Shown here in pieces: positions 21,148-29,226 of a DNA stretch of 64,000 bases. Numbering within the stretch: the first letter of the stretch is position 1; each line of letters opens with the position of its first letter. The stretch covers positions 167,860 to 231,859 of the forward strand of contig NZ_JAELXT010000006.1 in the NCBI RefSeq assembly GCF_016427565.1, given 5' to 3'. This stretch comes from Microvirga splendida. Lineage in GTDB: Bacteria; Pseudomonadota; Alphaproteobacteria; Rhizobiales; Beijerinckiaceae. The notes beneath the pieces are model-generated. The model was not told where the DNA came from, did not search any database, and saw nothing but the letters and a program-made list of their open reading frames with translations. The translations under genes and the position numbers were made by a program.

Positions 21148-21990
21148 ATGGCGGAAGCGATCTCCAACTTCGCCCATTGCGAAGCCCTCGTGCGCGAAGC
21201 CGATCCCGACCGCTACTGGGCGAGCCTGTTCGCTCCCGTCGAGAAGCGGCCGCATCTCTACGCGCTCTATGCCTTCAACTTCGAGATCGCCCGCGTGCGC
21301 GAGGCGGTGCGCGAGGCGCTCGTCGGCGAGATCCGCCTGCAATGGTGGCGCGACGCCTTGCAGGGCGAGGCGCGGGGCGACGTGCGGGCCAACCCCGTGG
21401 CGGCCGCGCTCGACGACACCATCGTCAAGTTCCGCCTGCCGCGCCAGTCGCTGGTCGACCTGATCGATGCCCGGATCTTCGATCTCTACGAGGATCCGAT
21501 GCCGAGCCTCAACGACCTCGAGGGCTATTGCGGCGAGACCTCGTCCAGCCTGATCCAGCTTGCAAGCCTCATCCTCTCCGATGGCGCGAACCCCGGCACG
21601 GCCGATGCCGCCGGGCATGCCGGCGTGGCCTATGCCATCGCGGGCCTGCTGCGGGCCTTCCCGATCCATGCGCGCCAGGGGCAGGTCTACGTGCCGGCGG
21701 ATATCCTGGCGAAGCACGGCGTCGTGCGGGAGGACATCGTCACGGGGCGCGGCGGACCCGGGCTCAAGGGCGCGCTCGCCGATCTGCGCGCCGTCGCCCG
21801 CAGGCATCTCGAACAGGCGCGGGCGCTGCGCAGCACGATCCCGAACGCGGCCAAGCCAGCCTTCCAGCCCGTGGCACTGGTGGAGCCCTATCTCAAGGCC
21901 ATGGAGCGTGCGGATTACGAACCGTTCCATACGGTGGTGGACATTCCGCAATGGCGCCGGGTCTGGGCGCTCTGGCGCGGACCGTTCTAG
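21148..21990 (+). CDS. Squalene/phytoene synthase-like protein (NDUFAF6 type)
   Basis: The 280-residue all-helical trans-isoprenyl-synthase fold protein starts one base after its neighbour. The first DxxxD metal motif of true synthases is replaced around FNFEIARVREAVREA, and I see no clear second one, so prenyl-transferase activity is doubtful. LQWWRDAL and LNDLEGYCGETSSSL match the NDUFAF6/C8orf38 group, a complex I assembly factor in mitochondria. It ends the yajC-secDF operon; a palindromic repeat array follows. Confidence 0.85.
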   Translation: MAEAISNFAHCEALVREADPDRYWASLFAPVEKRPHLYALYAFNFEIARVREAVREALVGEIRLQWWRDALQGEARGDVRANPVAAALDDTIVKFRLPRQSLVDLIDARIFDLYEDPMPSLNDLEGYCGETSSSLIQLASLILSDGANPGTADAAGHAGVAYAIAGLLRAFPIHARQGQVYVPADILAKHGVVREDIVTGRGGPGLKGALADLRAVARRHLEQARALRSTIPNAAKPAFQPVALVEPYLKAMERADYEPFHTVVDIPQWRRVWALWRGPF

Positions 21991-22000
21991 CAGATTTTGG

Positions 22001-22247
22001 TCATCCCGGACGGAGCGTCAGCGGAGATCCGGGATCGCTAGAACCAGCCTAGCACTGTCATTCCGGGGCCACGTAGCGAAGCCCGGGATCCATAACCGCT
22101 GACGATGCAGAAAAGAGTGCGACGCTGACCGCCTCTTCTTGAGACCTCGTGTTTATGGATCCCCGCCTGCGCGGGGATGACAGTGTTGAGGTTCGGGTGC
22201 CACATTCTGCACCCGATCCCGGATCGGCTCACGCCGTCCGGGATGAC
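22001..22247 (+). repeat. Composite palindromic mosaic array, copy 1 (247 bases)
   Basis: Four modules occur in order: tcatcccggacggagcg...gatccgggatcg; cactgtcattccggggc...gcccgggatcc; ggatccccgcctgcgcgggg atgacag; and cgatcccggatcg...cgtccgggatgac. A second array at 51832-52076 (245 bases) has the same modules in the same order with many identical linker bases. It lies between convergent genes and may also act in transcript termination. Confidence 0.85.
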
Positions 22248-22254
22248 CGCTCAC

Positions 22255-23673
22255 TCATTCAGCAGCCTGAGGCAGGGCGCCGCCTGACAGCCACGCGGCC
22301 AGATCCGCCCGAGCCCGGTCCGTCAGCGCCTTTTTCCGGGCAACGGCCTTGGCCGGTCCGCGCAGGCGCTTGCCGTCCTCGGCTTTCGGCGTGAAATCTA
22401 TCGGCGGGAAGAGGCCGAAATTGACGTTCATCGGCTGGAAGGAACGCGGCCCCTCGTCGATGGTCTCGATGTGCCCGCCGGTGATGTGATTGATGAGCGC
22501 GCCGAGTGCCGTCGTATGCGGCAGGGGCTGGATCGGGCGGCCCAGCCGCTCGGCGGCGGCGAAGCGGCCGGTCATCAGGCCGACCGCCGCGCTTTCCACA
22601 TAGCCCTCGCAGCCGGTGATCTGGCCGGCGAAGCGCAGGCGCGGCATCGCCGTCAGGCGCAGCGTCGGGTCGAGGAGCTTGGGCGAGTTCAGATACGTGT
22701 TGCGGTGGATGCCGCCGAGGCGGGCGAACTCGGCATTCTCCAGGCCCGGGATCATGCGCAGGATCGCGCTCTGGGCGCCGTATTTCAGCTTGGTCTGGAA
22801 GCCCACCATGTTGAACAGGGTGCCGAGCGCATTGTCCTGGCGCAGCTGCACGATGGCGTAGGGCTTCTTGTCCGGATTGCGCGGGTCGGTGAGGCCGACG
22901 GGCTTCATGGGGCCGTGGCGCAGGGTCTCGCGGCCGCGCTCCGCCATCACTTCGATGGGCAGGCAGCCATCGAAATAGGGGGTGTTGGCCTCCCATTCCT
23001 TGAACTCGGTCTTGTCGCCCGCGATCAGCGCATCGATGAAGGCTTCGTACTGCTCCCGGGTCATGGGGCAGTTGATGTAGTCCTTGCCCGTGCCGCCCGG
23101 CCCGACCTTGTCGTAGCGCGACTGGAACCAGGCGACGTCCATGTTGATGGACTCCCGGTAGACGATGGGCGCGATGGCGTCGAAGAACGCCAGCGACGTC
23201 TCGCCGGTGAGATCGAGAATGGCCTGTGCGAGAGCCGGCGAGGTGAGGGGGCCGGTGGCGACGATGACCGAGGACCAGTCCTCGGGCGGCAACCCGGCGA
23301 TCTCGCCGCGGTCGATGGTGATGAGGGGATGGGCCTCGAGGGCTGCCGTCACGGCCGCCGAGAAGCCGTCGCGGTCCACCGCGAGCGCGCCGCCGGCGGG
23401 CACCTGGTTGGCATCGCCCTTGGCCATGATCAGCGAACCGAGCGAGCGCATCTCCTGATGCAGCAGGCCGACCGCGTTGGTCTCGGCATCGTCCGACCGG
23501 AAGGAGTTGGAGCAGACGAGCTCGGCCAGGCCGTCCGTCTTGTGCGCATCGGTACCGCGGACAGGGCGCATCTCGTGAAGCACGACGGGCACGCCCGCCT
23601 GGGCGATCTGCCAAGCCGCTTCCGAACCGGCGAGGCCGCCGCCGATGACGTGAATGGGTTCAAGCTTGCTCAT
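22255..23673 (-). CDS. trmFO: tRNA (uracil-54-C5)-methyltransferase, folate/FAD-dependent
   Basis: The 472-residue flavoprotein makes ribothymidine at tRNA position 54 using methylene-tetrahydrofolate. The N-terminal dinucleotide motif [17 protein letters not shown], then [20 protein letters not shown] with the conserved Cys, and [16 protein letters not shown] near the C-terminus are family signatures. The start is at [13 protein letters not shown] (23673); the longer reading adds 13 atypical residues. It is monocistronic and convergent with the sec operon. Confidence 0.96.
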   Translation of the reverse strand: MSKLEPIHVIGGGLAGSEAAWQIAQAGVPVVLHEMRPVRGTDAHKTDGLAELVCSNSFRSDDAETNAVGLLHQEMRSLGSLIMAKGDANQVPAGGALAVDRDGFSAAVTAALEAHPLITIDRGEIAGLPPEDWSSVIVATGPLTSPALAQAILDLTGETSLAFFDAIAPIVYRESINMDVAWFQSRYDKVGPGGTGKDYINCPMTREQYEAFIDALIAGDKTEFKEWEANTPYFDGCLPIEVMAERGRETLRHGPMKPVGLTDPRNPDKKPYAIVQLRQDNALGTLFNMVGFQTKLKYGAQSAILRMIPGLENAEFARLGGIHRNTYLNSPKLLDPTLRLTAMPRLRFAGQITGCEGYVESAAVGLMTGRFAAAERLGRPIQPLPHTTALGALINHITGGHIETIDEGPRSFQPMNVNFGLFPPIDFTPKAEDGKRLRGPAKAVARKKALTDRARADLAAWLSGGALPQAAE

Positions 23674-23754
23674 GGGCCTGAAGTAACGAGCGCCGATGGG
23701 GCAATCAACCATTATCTCATAAGGAGAAAGCGAGGCTTATGAGGTCCAAATGCC

Positions 23755-23792
23755 ACGGGAGGGCATGGCCGTCCTGCGGCCACGCCCTCCCG
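23755..23792 (-). terminator. Hairpin downstream of the small RTX gene
   Basis: A 15-base stem with one mismatch (cgggagggcatggcc / ggccacgccctcccg) around a 7-base loop lies 35 bases after the stop of the minus-strand RTX gene. The following T-run on that strand is short, so termination is likely but not certain. Confidence 0.55.
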
Positions 23793-23826
23793 ACACTCCT
23801 TCCATGCGAAGGTCGGAGCGTTCGTC

Positions 23827-24399
23827 TTAGTAGATCAAGAAGCAATCGGCCGACAGAGCCGTGCCTGCCTTGAACTGCGCGAACTGGATCGCGGCGCCGG
23901 CGCCATTGCCGTCGGCATCGTAATACAGTGCGCCTGTCGCTTTGTCGTAAACCAGCCGGTCGTCCGCATCCTTGGCGCGCTTGCCGATACAGAAGTTCGA
24001 GGCGGCAAGTGGGCCGCTGTCCCTGGCGTCCTGATCCACGGGCTGCTTTGGCCAAACGTCAAGAGCTTCGAATTCATAGGCATTCAGGATGATCTTCTCG
24101 CCGATCTTGCTCTTGAAGTCGGTCACTCGGTCGATGCTCTTGCCCAGCTCTCCACCGAAGCTGAACGTATCCACGCCGGAACCGCCTGTCAGAACATCAC
24201 TTCCAGCGCCGCCGCTGATGAGATCGTTCCCGGCGCCGCCATTCAGGACGTCATCGCCGCCACCCCCATGCAAACGGTCATTGGCCCTGGTTCCCACGAT
24301 CCTGTCATCGGCGGAATCGCCCTTGAAGATGAACCCATCACCATCGAAGTTCAGTCCGAACGGTGAATAGCCCTTGGTGCTGATTTTCTTGTAAGCCAT
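23827..24399 (-). CDS. Small RTX calcium-binding protein, probable type I secretion substrate
   Basis: The 190-residue protein has about four tandem GGxGxDxLx nonapeptides (for example GGGGDDVLNGGAGNDLI) near residues 45-80, then a C-terminal domain with LVYDKATGALYYDADGNG and the end ALSADCFLIY. That C-terminal domain is shared with three other RTX proteins in this window. There is no Sec signal peptide, consistent with type I export. The start is ATG at 24399 because a GGAGA ribosome site lies 6 bases upstream; the ATG at 24411 overlaps that site. Confidence 0.87.
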   Translation of the reverse strand: MAYKKISTKGYSPFGLNFDGDGFIFKGDSADDRIVGTRANDRLHGGGGDDVLNGGAGNDLISGGAGSDVLTGGSGVDTFSFGGELGKSIDRVTDFKSKIGEKIILNAYEFEALDVWPKQPVDQDARDSGPLAASNFCIGKRAKDADDRLVYDKATGALYYDADGNGAGAAIQFAQFKAGTALSADCFLIY

Positions 24400-24626
24400 T
24401 GTTGTCTCCATTGAAGATTGCAGTTGTTAGCCCTCGCCATGGAACATACGTCTGTCGGCGAAGGTCGCAGCGAAATAACGTTAAAAAAACCTGCTTCAAT
24501 GGACTTGTCTCGCCAAAGCTTGGCCATGCATAAGCCCGTGGTTTAGGCTGTGCGAAATGTTACAAGTCGGCTCAGCTGATGGATCCGACAGTTCGGTCAG
24601 CTTGAGTTCTTTAGGGGAAGCTCAAC

Positions 24627-25385
24627 ATGCCAGTTCAACGCTCGGTCGTCCTCATTACAGGCGGAAGCCGCGGCATAGGGGCTGCGGTGGCTCGGCTCGC
24701 GGCCGAGCGCGGCTATGATGTGGCGATTACCTATCGGTCCGAGCGCGAGGCGGCCGAGCAGGTCCTTGCCGCCTGCCGTTCTGCCGGGGCGAAAGCCGTG
24801 GCCTGTCAGGGCGACGTGGCCGTGGAGGGCGACGTGGGGCGCCTGTTCGACGAGGCCGAGGCGGCCCTGGGGCCGGTCTCGCATGTGGTCAATAACGCGG
24901 GCATCACGGGAAAGTCCGGCAAGCTGGCGCAGACATCCAGCGAGACCATCCGCGATTGCATCGACATCAATGTCCTGGGTGCCCTGTGGGTCGCGCGCGA
25001 GGCCGCGCGAAGGCTGCCGAACAGCCCCGGCGGGATCTCGAGAAGCATCGTCAACATCTCGTCGGTGGCCGCATCCCTCGGCAGCCCGAACGAGTATGTC
25101 TGGTATGCGGCCTCGAAGGGCGCCATCGACTCGCTGACGATCGGAATGGCGAAGGAGCTGGCGCCCGAGGGGATCCGGGTCAATGCGGTCTCGCCGGGCA
25201 TGACCAGAACGGACATCCACGAGCGGAGCACCCAGGATGCCGGGCGCCTGGAGCGGCTTCGGTCCTACATCCCGCTCAACCGGATCGGCGAGCCGGGGGA
25301 GGTGGCCGAGGCGGTGCTATTCCTGATGTCCGATGCCGCCTCCTACATCACCGGGGCGAACATGCCGGTTTCCGGCGGGCGCTGA
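24627..25385 (+). CDS. SDR family NAD(P)-dependent oxidoreductase
   Basis: The 252-residue classical short-chain dehydrogenase has cofactor motif TGGSRGIGAAVA, the NNAG segment, a catalytic Ser in VNISSVAA and the YxxxK pair in WYAASKGAID. The C-terminal SDAASYITGANMPVSGGR is typical of FabG/glucose-dehydrogenase-like SDRs. The Arg after the glycine-rich loop (YRSER) suggests NADP preference, by inference. The substrate is unknown. It is divergent from the small RTX gene with a 227-base intergenic region. Confidence 0.88.
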   Translation: MPVQRSVVLITGGSRGIGAAVARLAAERGYDVAITYRSEREAAEQVLAACRSAGAKAVACQGDVAVEGDVGRLFDEAEAALGPVSHVVNNAGITGKSGKLAQTSSETIRDCIDINVLGALWVAREAARRLPNSPGGISRSIVNISSVAASLGSPNEYVWYAASKGAIDSLTIGMAKELAPEGIRVNAVSPGMTRTDIHERSTQDAGRLERLRSYIPLNRIGEPGEVAEAVLFLMSDAASYITGANMPVSGGR

Positions 25386-25405
25386 CGGGCTCCAGACAAG
25401 CGAAC

Positions 25406-25424
25406 GCCCGCCTGAGGGGCGGGC
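25406..25424. terminator. Bidirectional hairpin between convergent SDR and DUF1127 genes
   Basis: A perfect 7-base GC stem (gcccgcc / ggcgggc) with a 5-base loop lies 20 bases after the SDR stop and about 30 bases after the opposing DUF1127 stop. T-runs are short on both sides. Confidence 0.6.
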
Positions 25425-25453
25425 GAGGGCCTTTGCTGCAGTGCAGCGGAGAT

Positions 25454-25609
25454 TTACGCGGCGACGTGCTCGCGAGCGATGCTCTCGATCTGGAAGCGCG
25501 AGATGCCGAGATCGTCGAGCTCGCGGTCGGAGAGCAGCGAGAGTTCGCGGACGGTCTCGCGATAGCGCAGGTAAGAGCGGACCTTAGACAGAATGTAGGA
25601 CACGAACAT
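25454..25609 (-). CDS. DUF1127 small protein
   Basis: The 51-residue protein begins MFVSYILSKVRSYLRYRET and carries the DUF1127 signature LSDRELDDLGISRFQIESIA. An AGGAG ribosome site lies before the ATG at 25609. Small DUF1127 proteins are common in Hyphomicrobiales; roles in phosphate, RNA or stress regulation have been reported for relatives, but nothing here selects one. The leader carries a strong hairpin just upstream of the ribosome site. Confidence 0.88.
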   Translation of the reverse strand: MFVSYILSKVRSYLRYRETVRELSLLSDRELDDLGISRFQIESIAREHVAA

Positions 25610-25628
25610 GGGAAGCTCCTCATCAGTT

Positions 25629-25694
25629 ACCGGCCCCTGTGGCCGGTTGCTTTTGTTCTTGCGTGTGCAGTGCGGATATAAGTGTGTGCACTGC
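25629..25694 (-). promoter_or_regulatory. DUF1127 leader hairpin and upstream inverted repeat
   Basis: The 5' leader of the DUF1127 gene contains a perfect 7-base stem at 25629-25647 (accggcc / ggccggt) ending about 10 bases before the ribosome site. Farther upstream an inverted repeat gcagtgc-N14-gcactgc (25667-25694) could be an operator. Another short palindrome (tatgct / agcata) lies near 25714-25732. Function is inferred only. Confidence 0.4.
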
Positions 25695-25763
25695 CGAAGA
25701 GGAGTGGTAATAATGTAGGGCTGTTATGCTTTAGTAGCATAGCGGGCTAATGCCACGTTAACC

Positions 25764-26882
25764 CTAGTGCCGGACAGGCATGGCTGGCGGAGCTGCCGGC
25801 AGGTTCCCGAACTCGATCCGTTCGCGCGGCAGGGCGTGGGGGTAGGTCTCCTGCAGCCATGTGATCAGCTTCTCGCGGATCTCGTGGCGCAGGTTCGCGG
25901 AATTGCCCGATGACGCCGCACTCATCAATCCGCGCAGCTCGATGGTTCGCTCCTTGGTGTCGGTCACATGCAGAAGGCCGACTTGGCCGTCCCAGAGCTC
26001 CGAGGCCTTCAGGAGTTCCTGAAACTTCTCCCTGACGGCCTCGATAGGGGTGGAGTAATCCAGGTACCAGAACACGCTCCCGAGGATCGAGCTCGTCTGC
26101 CGGGTCCAGTTCTGGAACGGCTTCTCCATGAAGTACGACAGGGGCACCACCAGTCGGCGCCAGTCCCAGAGGCGAATCACCACGTAGGTGGTCTGAATTT
26201 CCTCGATGGTGCCGAACTCGCCCTCGACGAGCACTTCGTCCCCCAGGCGGACCGGCTGGGTAATCGCCAGCTGGACGCCCGCGATGAGGCTGGACAGCAT
26301 CGGGCGGGCGGCCAGGCCGATGGCCAAGCCCGCGACGCCGGCCGAGGCGAAGAGGCTGACCCCGTATTGGCGCACGGACGGAATCGTCATCAGCATGGCC
26401 GACAGGGTCAGGAAGCCCAGGCCGAACACCACGATCCGGCGCAGGAGGCGCACCTGGGTCAGGAGCTTGCGGCTGAGCACGCTGTCCTCGGAGCCCCTGA
26501 GCGCCCGGCGCAGGTAGATCTCCGAGGCGGTGTTGACGATGGTGATTGCGCTCCAGCCCAGGAAGATGATGAAGCCGAAGAGCAATCCCCATTCGAGGAC
26601 CTGATAGCCCGGCCCGCGATCCGGCACGGCCTGCAGCATCACCCCCAGGCCGAGGACGAGCAGGCCGAGGCGGGTCGGCGGCCCGATCCGATTCAGGAGT
26701 TTGCGCCCGAACTCAGCCAGACGGCCCCGCAGCGCCCATTGAAGGGCGCTCATGATCAGCGAGTGGAGAAACAGGAGCAGGATGGCGGCCACGCTCAGGA
26801 AGGCGATGCTGATCAGCCAGTCGGGCCATAGGTTCTGCCACCGCTCCAAGGCGTCGGTTATGGTTACGGTGATGTTCTGCAT
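25764..26882 (-). CDS. Mechanosensitive ion channel (MscS family)
   Basis: The 372-residue membrane protein has about four N-terminal helices. The pore-helix region VAGLAIGLAARPMLSSLIAGVQLAI is followed by the MscS beta-domain (GDEVLVEGEFGTIEEIQTTY, then LVVPLSYFMEKPFQNW). The pore helix keeps the Gly/Ala packing pattern of the family. It likely gates on membrane tension. The gene stands alone between DUF1127 and a small exported protein. Confidence 0.9.
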   Translation of the reverse strand: MQNITVTITDALERWQNLWPDWLISIAFLSVAAILLLFLHSLIMSALQWALRGRLAEFGRKLLNRIGPPTRLGLLVLGLGVMLQAVPDRGPGYQVLEWGLLFGFIIFLGWSAITIVNTASEIYLRRALRGSEDSVLSRKLLTQVRLLRRIVVFGLGFLTLSAMLMTIPSVRQYGVSLFASAGVAGLAIGLAARPMLSSLIAGVQLAITQPVRLGDEVLVEGEFGTIEEIQTTYVVIRLWDWRRLVVPLSYFMEKPFQNWTRQTSSILGSVFWYLDYSTPIEAVREKFQELLKASELWDGQVGLLHVTDTKERTIELRGLMSAASSGNSANLRHEIREKLITWLQETYPHALPRERIEFGNLPAAPPAMPVRH

Positions 26883-26975
26883 AGGGACGCAACGCAGGGT
26901 CGCAGCGCGTGTTCCCGATCCCGCGCCGGACTTTGCAGCGCACCATGGACGAGCGACCCGGTGCCCGCGCCTGCG

Positions 26976-27275
26976 TCAGCGTCCGTGGGTATCGATGCGC
27001 ACCACCGCCCGGAAGGGGCCGTAATCCGTCCGCTTTCTCACATCGAGCTGAATGCGCCCGCTCGTTCTGGTCTCGAACCTGCCGGAGGAGCGCAGGCCCG
27101 ACGACCGGGTGAGCGTGTCGGACCGCACCCGGCCGCTGATGCGGACGCAGGTGTCGGAGGATTGAAGCATCGCGAAGCCGGGAGGGCAGGAAGAGGCCGC
27201 CTCGGCTTGGCTCGCGAGGAGCAGGCTTGCGAGGATCAGACTTGGGAGAGCAAGGGCGAGCAGAAGGGGCCTCAT
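26976..27275 (-). CDS. Mini-porin-like exported protein
   Basis: The 99-residue protein has a clear signal peptide (MRPLLLALALPSLILASLLL, cleavage near SQAEA-A). The mature part, CPPGFAMLQSSDTCVRISG followed by GRIQLDVRKRTDYG, resembles the N-terminal hairpin and first strands of alphaproteobacterial porins, which usually exceed 300 residues. It stops after about 75 mature residues. It could be a remnant of a porin gene or a genuine short protein. The start is fixed at the first Met before the signal peptide. Confidence 0.65.
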   Translation of the reverse strand: MRPLLLALALPSLILASLLLASQAEAASSCPPGFAMLQSSDTCVRISGRVRSDTLTRSSGLRSSGRFETRTSGRIQLDVRKRTDYGPFRAVVRIDTHGR

Positions 27276-27330
27276 AGCAGGGAGAAGTTTAGATTCCTGC
27301 CGGCGCCGTGGCAAGCTCCCGGCGCAGCCC

Positions 27331-27882
27331 TCAGAGGTTGTCCGTTCCGCTCCGGCGGCCGTAATGCGGAGCGACGTCCGGACGATCCACCTCCACGTGG
27401 AACTGCTCGGCCTTGGGGCTGTAGTCCTGGATCGCCCCAATACCGTAGCGATAGGCCATCTCGCCGCCGAGCCAGCCGCTGAACAGCAGCAGGGCCGTCT
27501 GGATGCCCGAGAGCCAGATGCCCCAGCCCTGAACCCCGGCCGCCGGATCGTCCAGGCGCACGCCGACATTCACGAGGGCGAGGGCGACCACCACGAGATT
27601 GGCCACCATGTGCGCCCATGAGACCCAGACATTGCGCACCCGGTCGATGGTCACGAAGTCGATCATGCCGGGAACGGCGGCCACGAGGGCGGTGACGATG
27701 CCGGCGATGAGGAGCCAGTAGGAAGCCTGAGCCCAGAAGGCATCCTGGGTAGCCAGGAAGGCGATGTCCGTGCCGAAGGCTCCGATCAGGAAGGCAACGG
27801 GAAAGACGATCAGCATGTGATGAAGCGGGTGTCCGGCGATGGCCGCCGTGCTCTGCACCCCGTGACGATGATACCGGCCCAT
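27331..27882 (-). CDS. DUF2231 family membrane protein
   Basis: The 183-residue protein has four predicted membrane helices, beginning with GHPLHHMLIVFPVAFLIGAF, the His-containing signature of DUF2231. An AGAGGAG ribosome site precedes the ATG at 27882. Function is unknown; the paired His residues in helix 1 hint at metal or heme binding, which is inference. It is divergent from the GGDEF gene. Confidence 0.87.
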   Translation of the reverse strand: MGRYHRHGVQSTAAIAGHPLHHMLIVFPVAFLIGAFGTDIAFLATQDAFWAQASYWLLIAGIVTALVAAVPGMIDFVTIDRVRNVWVSWAHMVANLVVVALALVNVGVRLDDPAAGVQGWGIWLSGIQTALLLFSGWLGGEMAYRYGIGAIQDYSPKAEQFHVEVDRPDVAPHYGRRSGTDNL

Positions 27883-28064
27883 AATATGCTCCTCTCACGC
27901 TTGGCTTGAGGAAAATGCTCCGGCCAAGCCTTCGTTCCGAGCGCACGCCGATCCGCCGCATGCGATGGCGCTGGACATCCGGACGGCTATGGGAGATAGC
28001 CTGCCCCGCATTCCGCAGGGGAATGACCTGCGGAGGTCATCCTTGCGGCGGTCTGATCGAACGG

Positions 28065-29204
28065 ATGACGACACTTCCGATGGTTCTTGATCCTGCCACC
28101 CTCACTGTCGCATTCGTGCTCCTGTCGGCCGTGCTCGGCACGCTGCTGATATTCTCATGGACCCTGAATCGCCGGCTCAATGCCATGGCGTGGTGGGGAA
28201 GCGCCTTCTGGCTGATCGGAATCGGGATCGGCACGGCCAATCTCGGGAAGGGGCCTCCGAGCTATCCGGTCCTTCTGCTGGCGAATGCCGCCGGGATCCT
28301 GGCCTATGGCGCTCTCTATGTCGGCTGCCGCATCTTCAACGACCGCCGCGGCCTCATCATTCCGCTCGGGCTCGGCGTTGCCATCTGGGCGGCAGCCTTT
28401 CCCTTCATCTACGACTCGCAGGGGTACAGGCTCATCCTGGCCTGTATTCTGACGGGGAGCTACTCGGGCTTGGCCGCCTGGGAGCTGTGGCGCCATGCCG
28501 TGCAGCCGCTCGCCTCTCAGCGAGTAGCAGTGGTGCTGCTGTCGGGTCTTGCCGTCTTCAATCTCCTGCGCGGCCTGCTCGGCATCTCGCTGACCTCCGT
28601 TCCCTGGATCGACAGCTTCGGCCGGCGCTGGTCGTCGGAGATGGCCCTGTTCCTGGTGGTGATCGGTCCGACGCTCGCCTTCATGTTCCTGTCCATGGCC
28701 AAGGAACGCCTGAAGTTCGAGTACAAGCAGGCCGCTCTCGTCGACGACCTGACCGGCATTCCAAACCGGCGCGCCTTTCTGCAGGCGGCCTCCAGGCTGC
28801 TCGATCGCCTGCACGACCGGCCGGCGAGCTGCCTGCTGTTCGACCTCGACAACTTCAAAGCCATCAACGACCGTCATGGCCATGCCGCCGGCGACCGAAT
28901 CCTCGGCGTCTTCGCCCGCACGCTCTCCGACAACCTGCCGAAGGGGACATTCGGCAGGCTGGGCGGTGAGGAGTTCGCCGCGATCCTCCCCATGGGGGAG
29001 AAGGACGCCGCGAGGCTCGCCGAGAACATCCGCCACGCCTTCGCCGAAGCCGGAAGGGCTGCCCTTGCGACGAACGAAGAAGTGACCGTCAGCATCGGCT
29101 GCGCGACGGTGTCCCGATCCATGACCGAGGATCTGCTGCGTCGCGCGGACCGCGCGCTCTATCGCGCCAAGGAGAGCGGGCGGAACATCGTCGTGATGGC
29201 TTGA
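28065..29204 (+). CDS. Membrane-bound diguanylate cyclase (GGDEF domain)
   Basis: The 379-residue protein has six or seven N-terminal membrane helices (to about residue 210) followed by a GGDEF domain (DDLTGIPNRRAF, FDLDNFKAINDRHGHAAGD, and the active GGEEF at residues 300-304). The product would be cyclic di-GMP. The RxxD inhibition site normally just upstream is absent (the position reads LPKG). The start at 28065 (MTTLPMVLD) removes a basic, non-membrane leader; ATG at 28080 is also possible. Confidence 0.88.
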   Translation: MTTLPMVLDPATLTVAFVLLSAVLGTLLIFSWTLNRRLNAMAWWGSAFWLIGIGIGTANLGKGPPSYPVLLLANAAGILAYGALYVGCRIFNDRRGLIIPLGLGVAIWAAAFPFIYDSQGYRLILACILTGSYSGLAAWELWRHAVQPLASQRVAVVLLSGLAVFNLLRGLLGISLTSVPWIDSFGRRWSSEMALFLVVIGPTLAFMFLSMAKERLKFEYKQAALVDDLTGIPNRRAFLQAASRLLDRLHDRPASCLLFDLDNFKAINDRHGHAAGDRILGVFARTLSDNLPKGTFGRLGGEEFAAILPMGEKDAARLAENIRHAFAEAGRAALATNEEVTVSIGCATVSRSMTEDLLRRADRALYRAKESGRNIVVMA

Positions 29205-29226
29205 ATGCGGGCCCTCCCGCCCGGCC

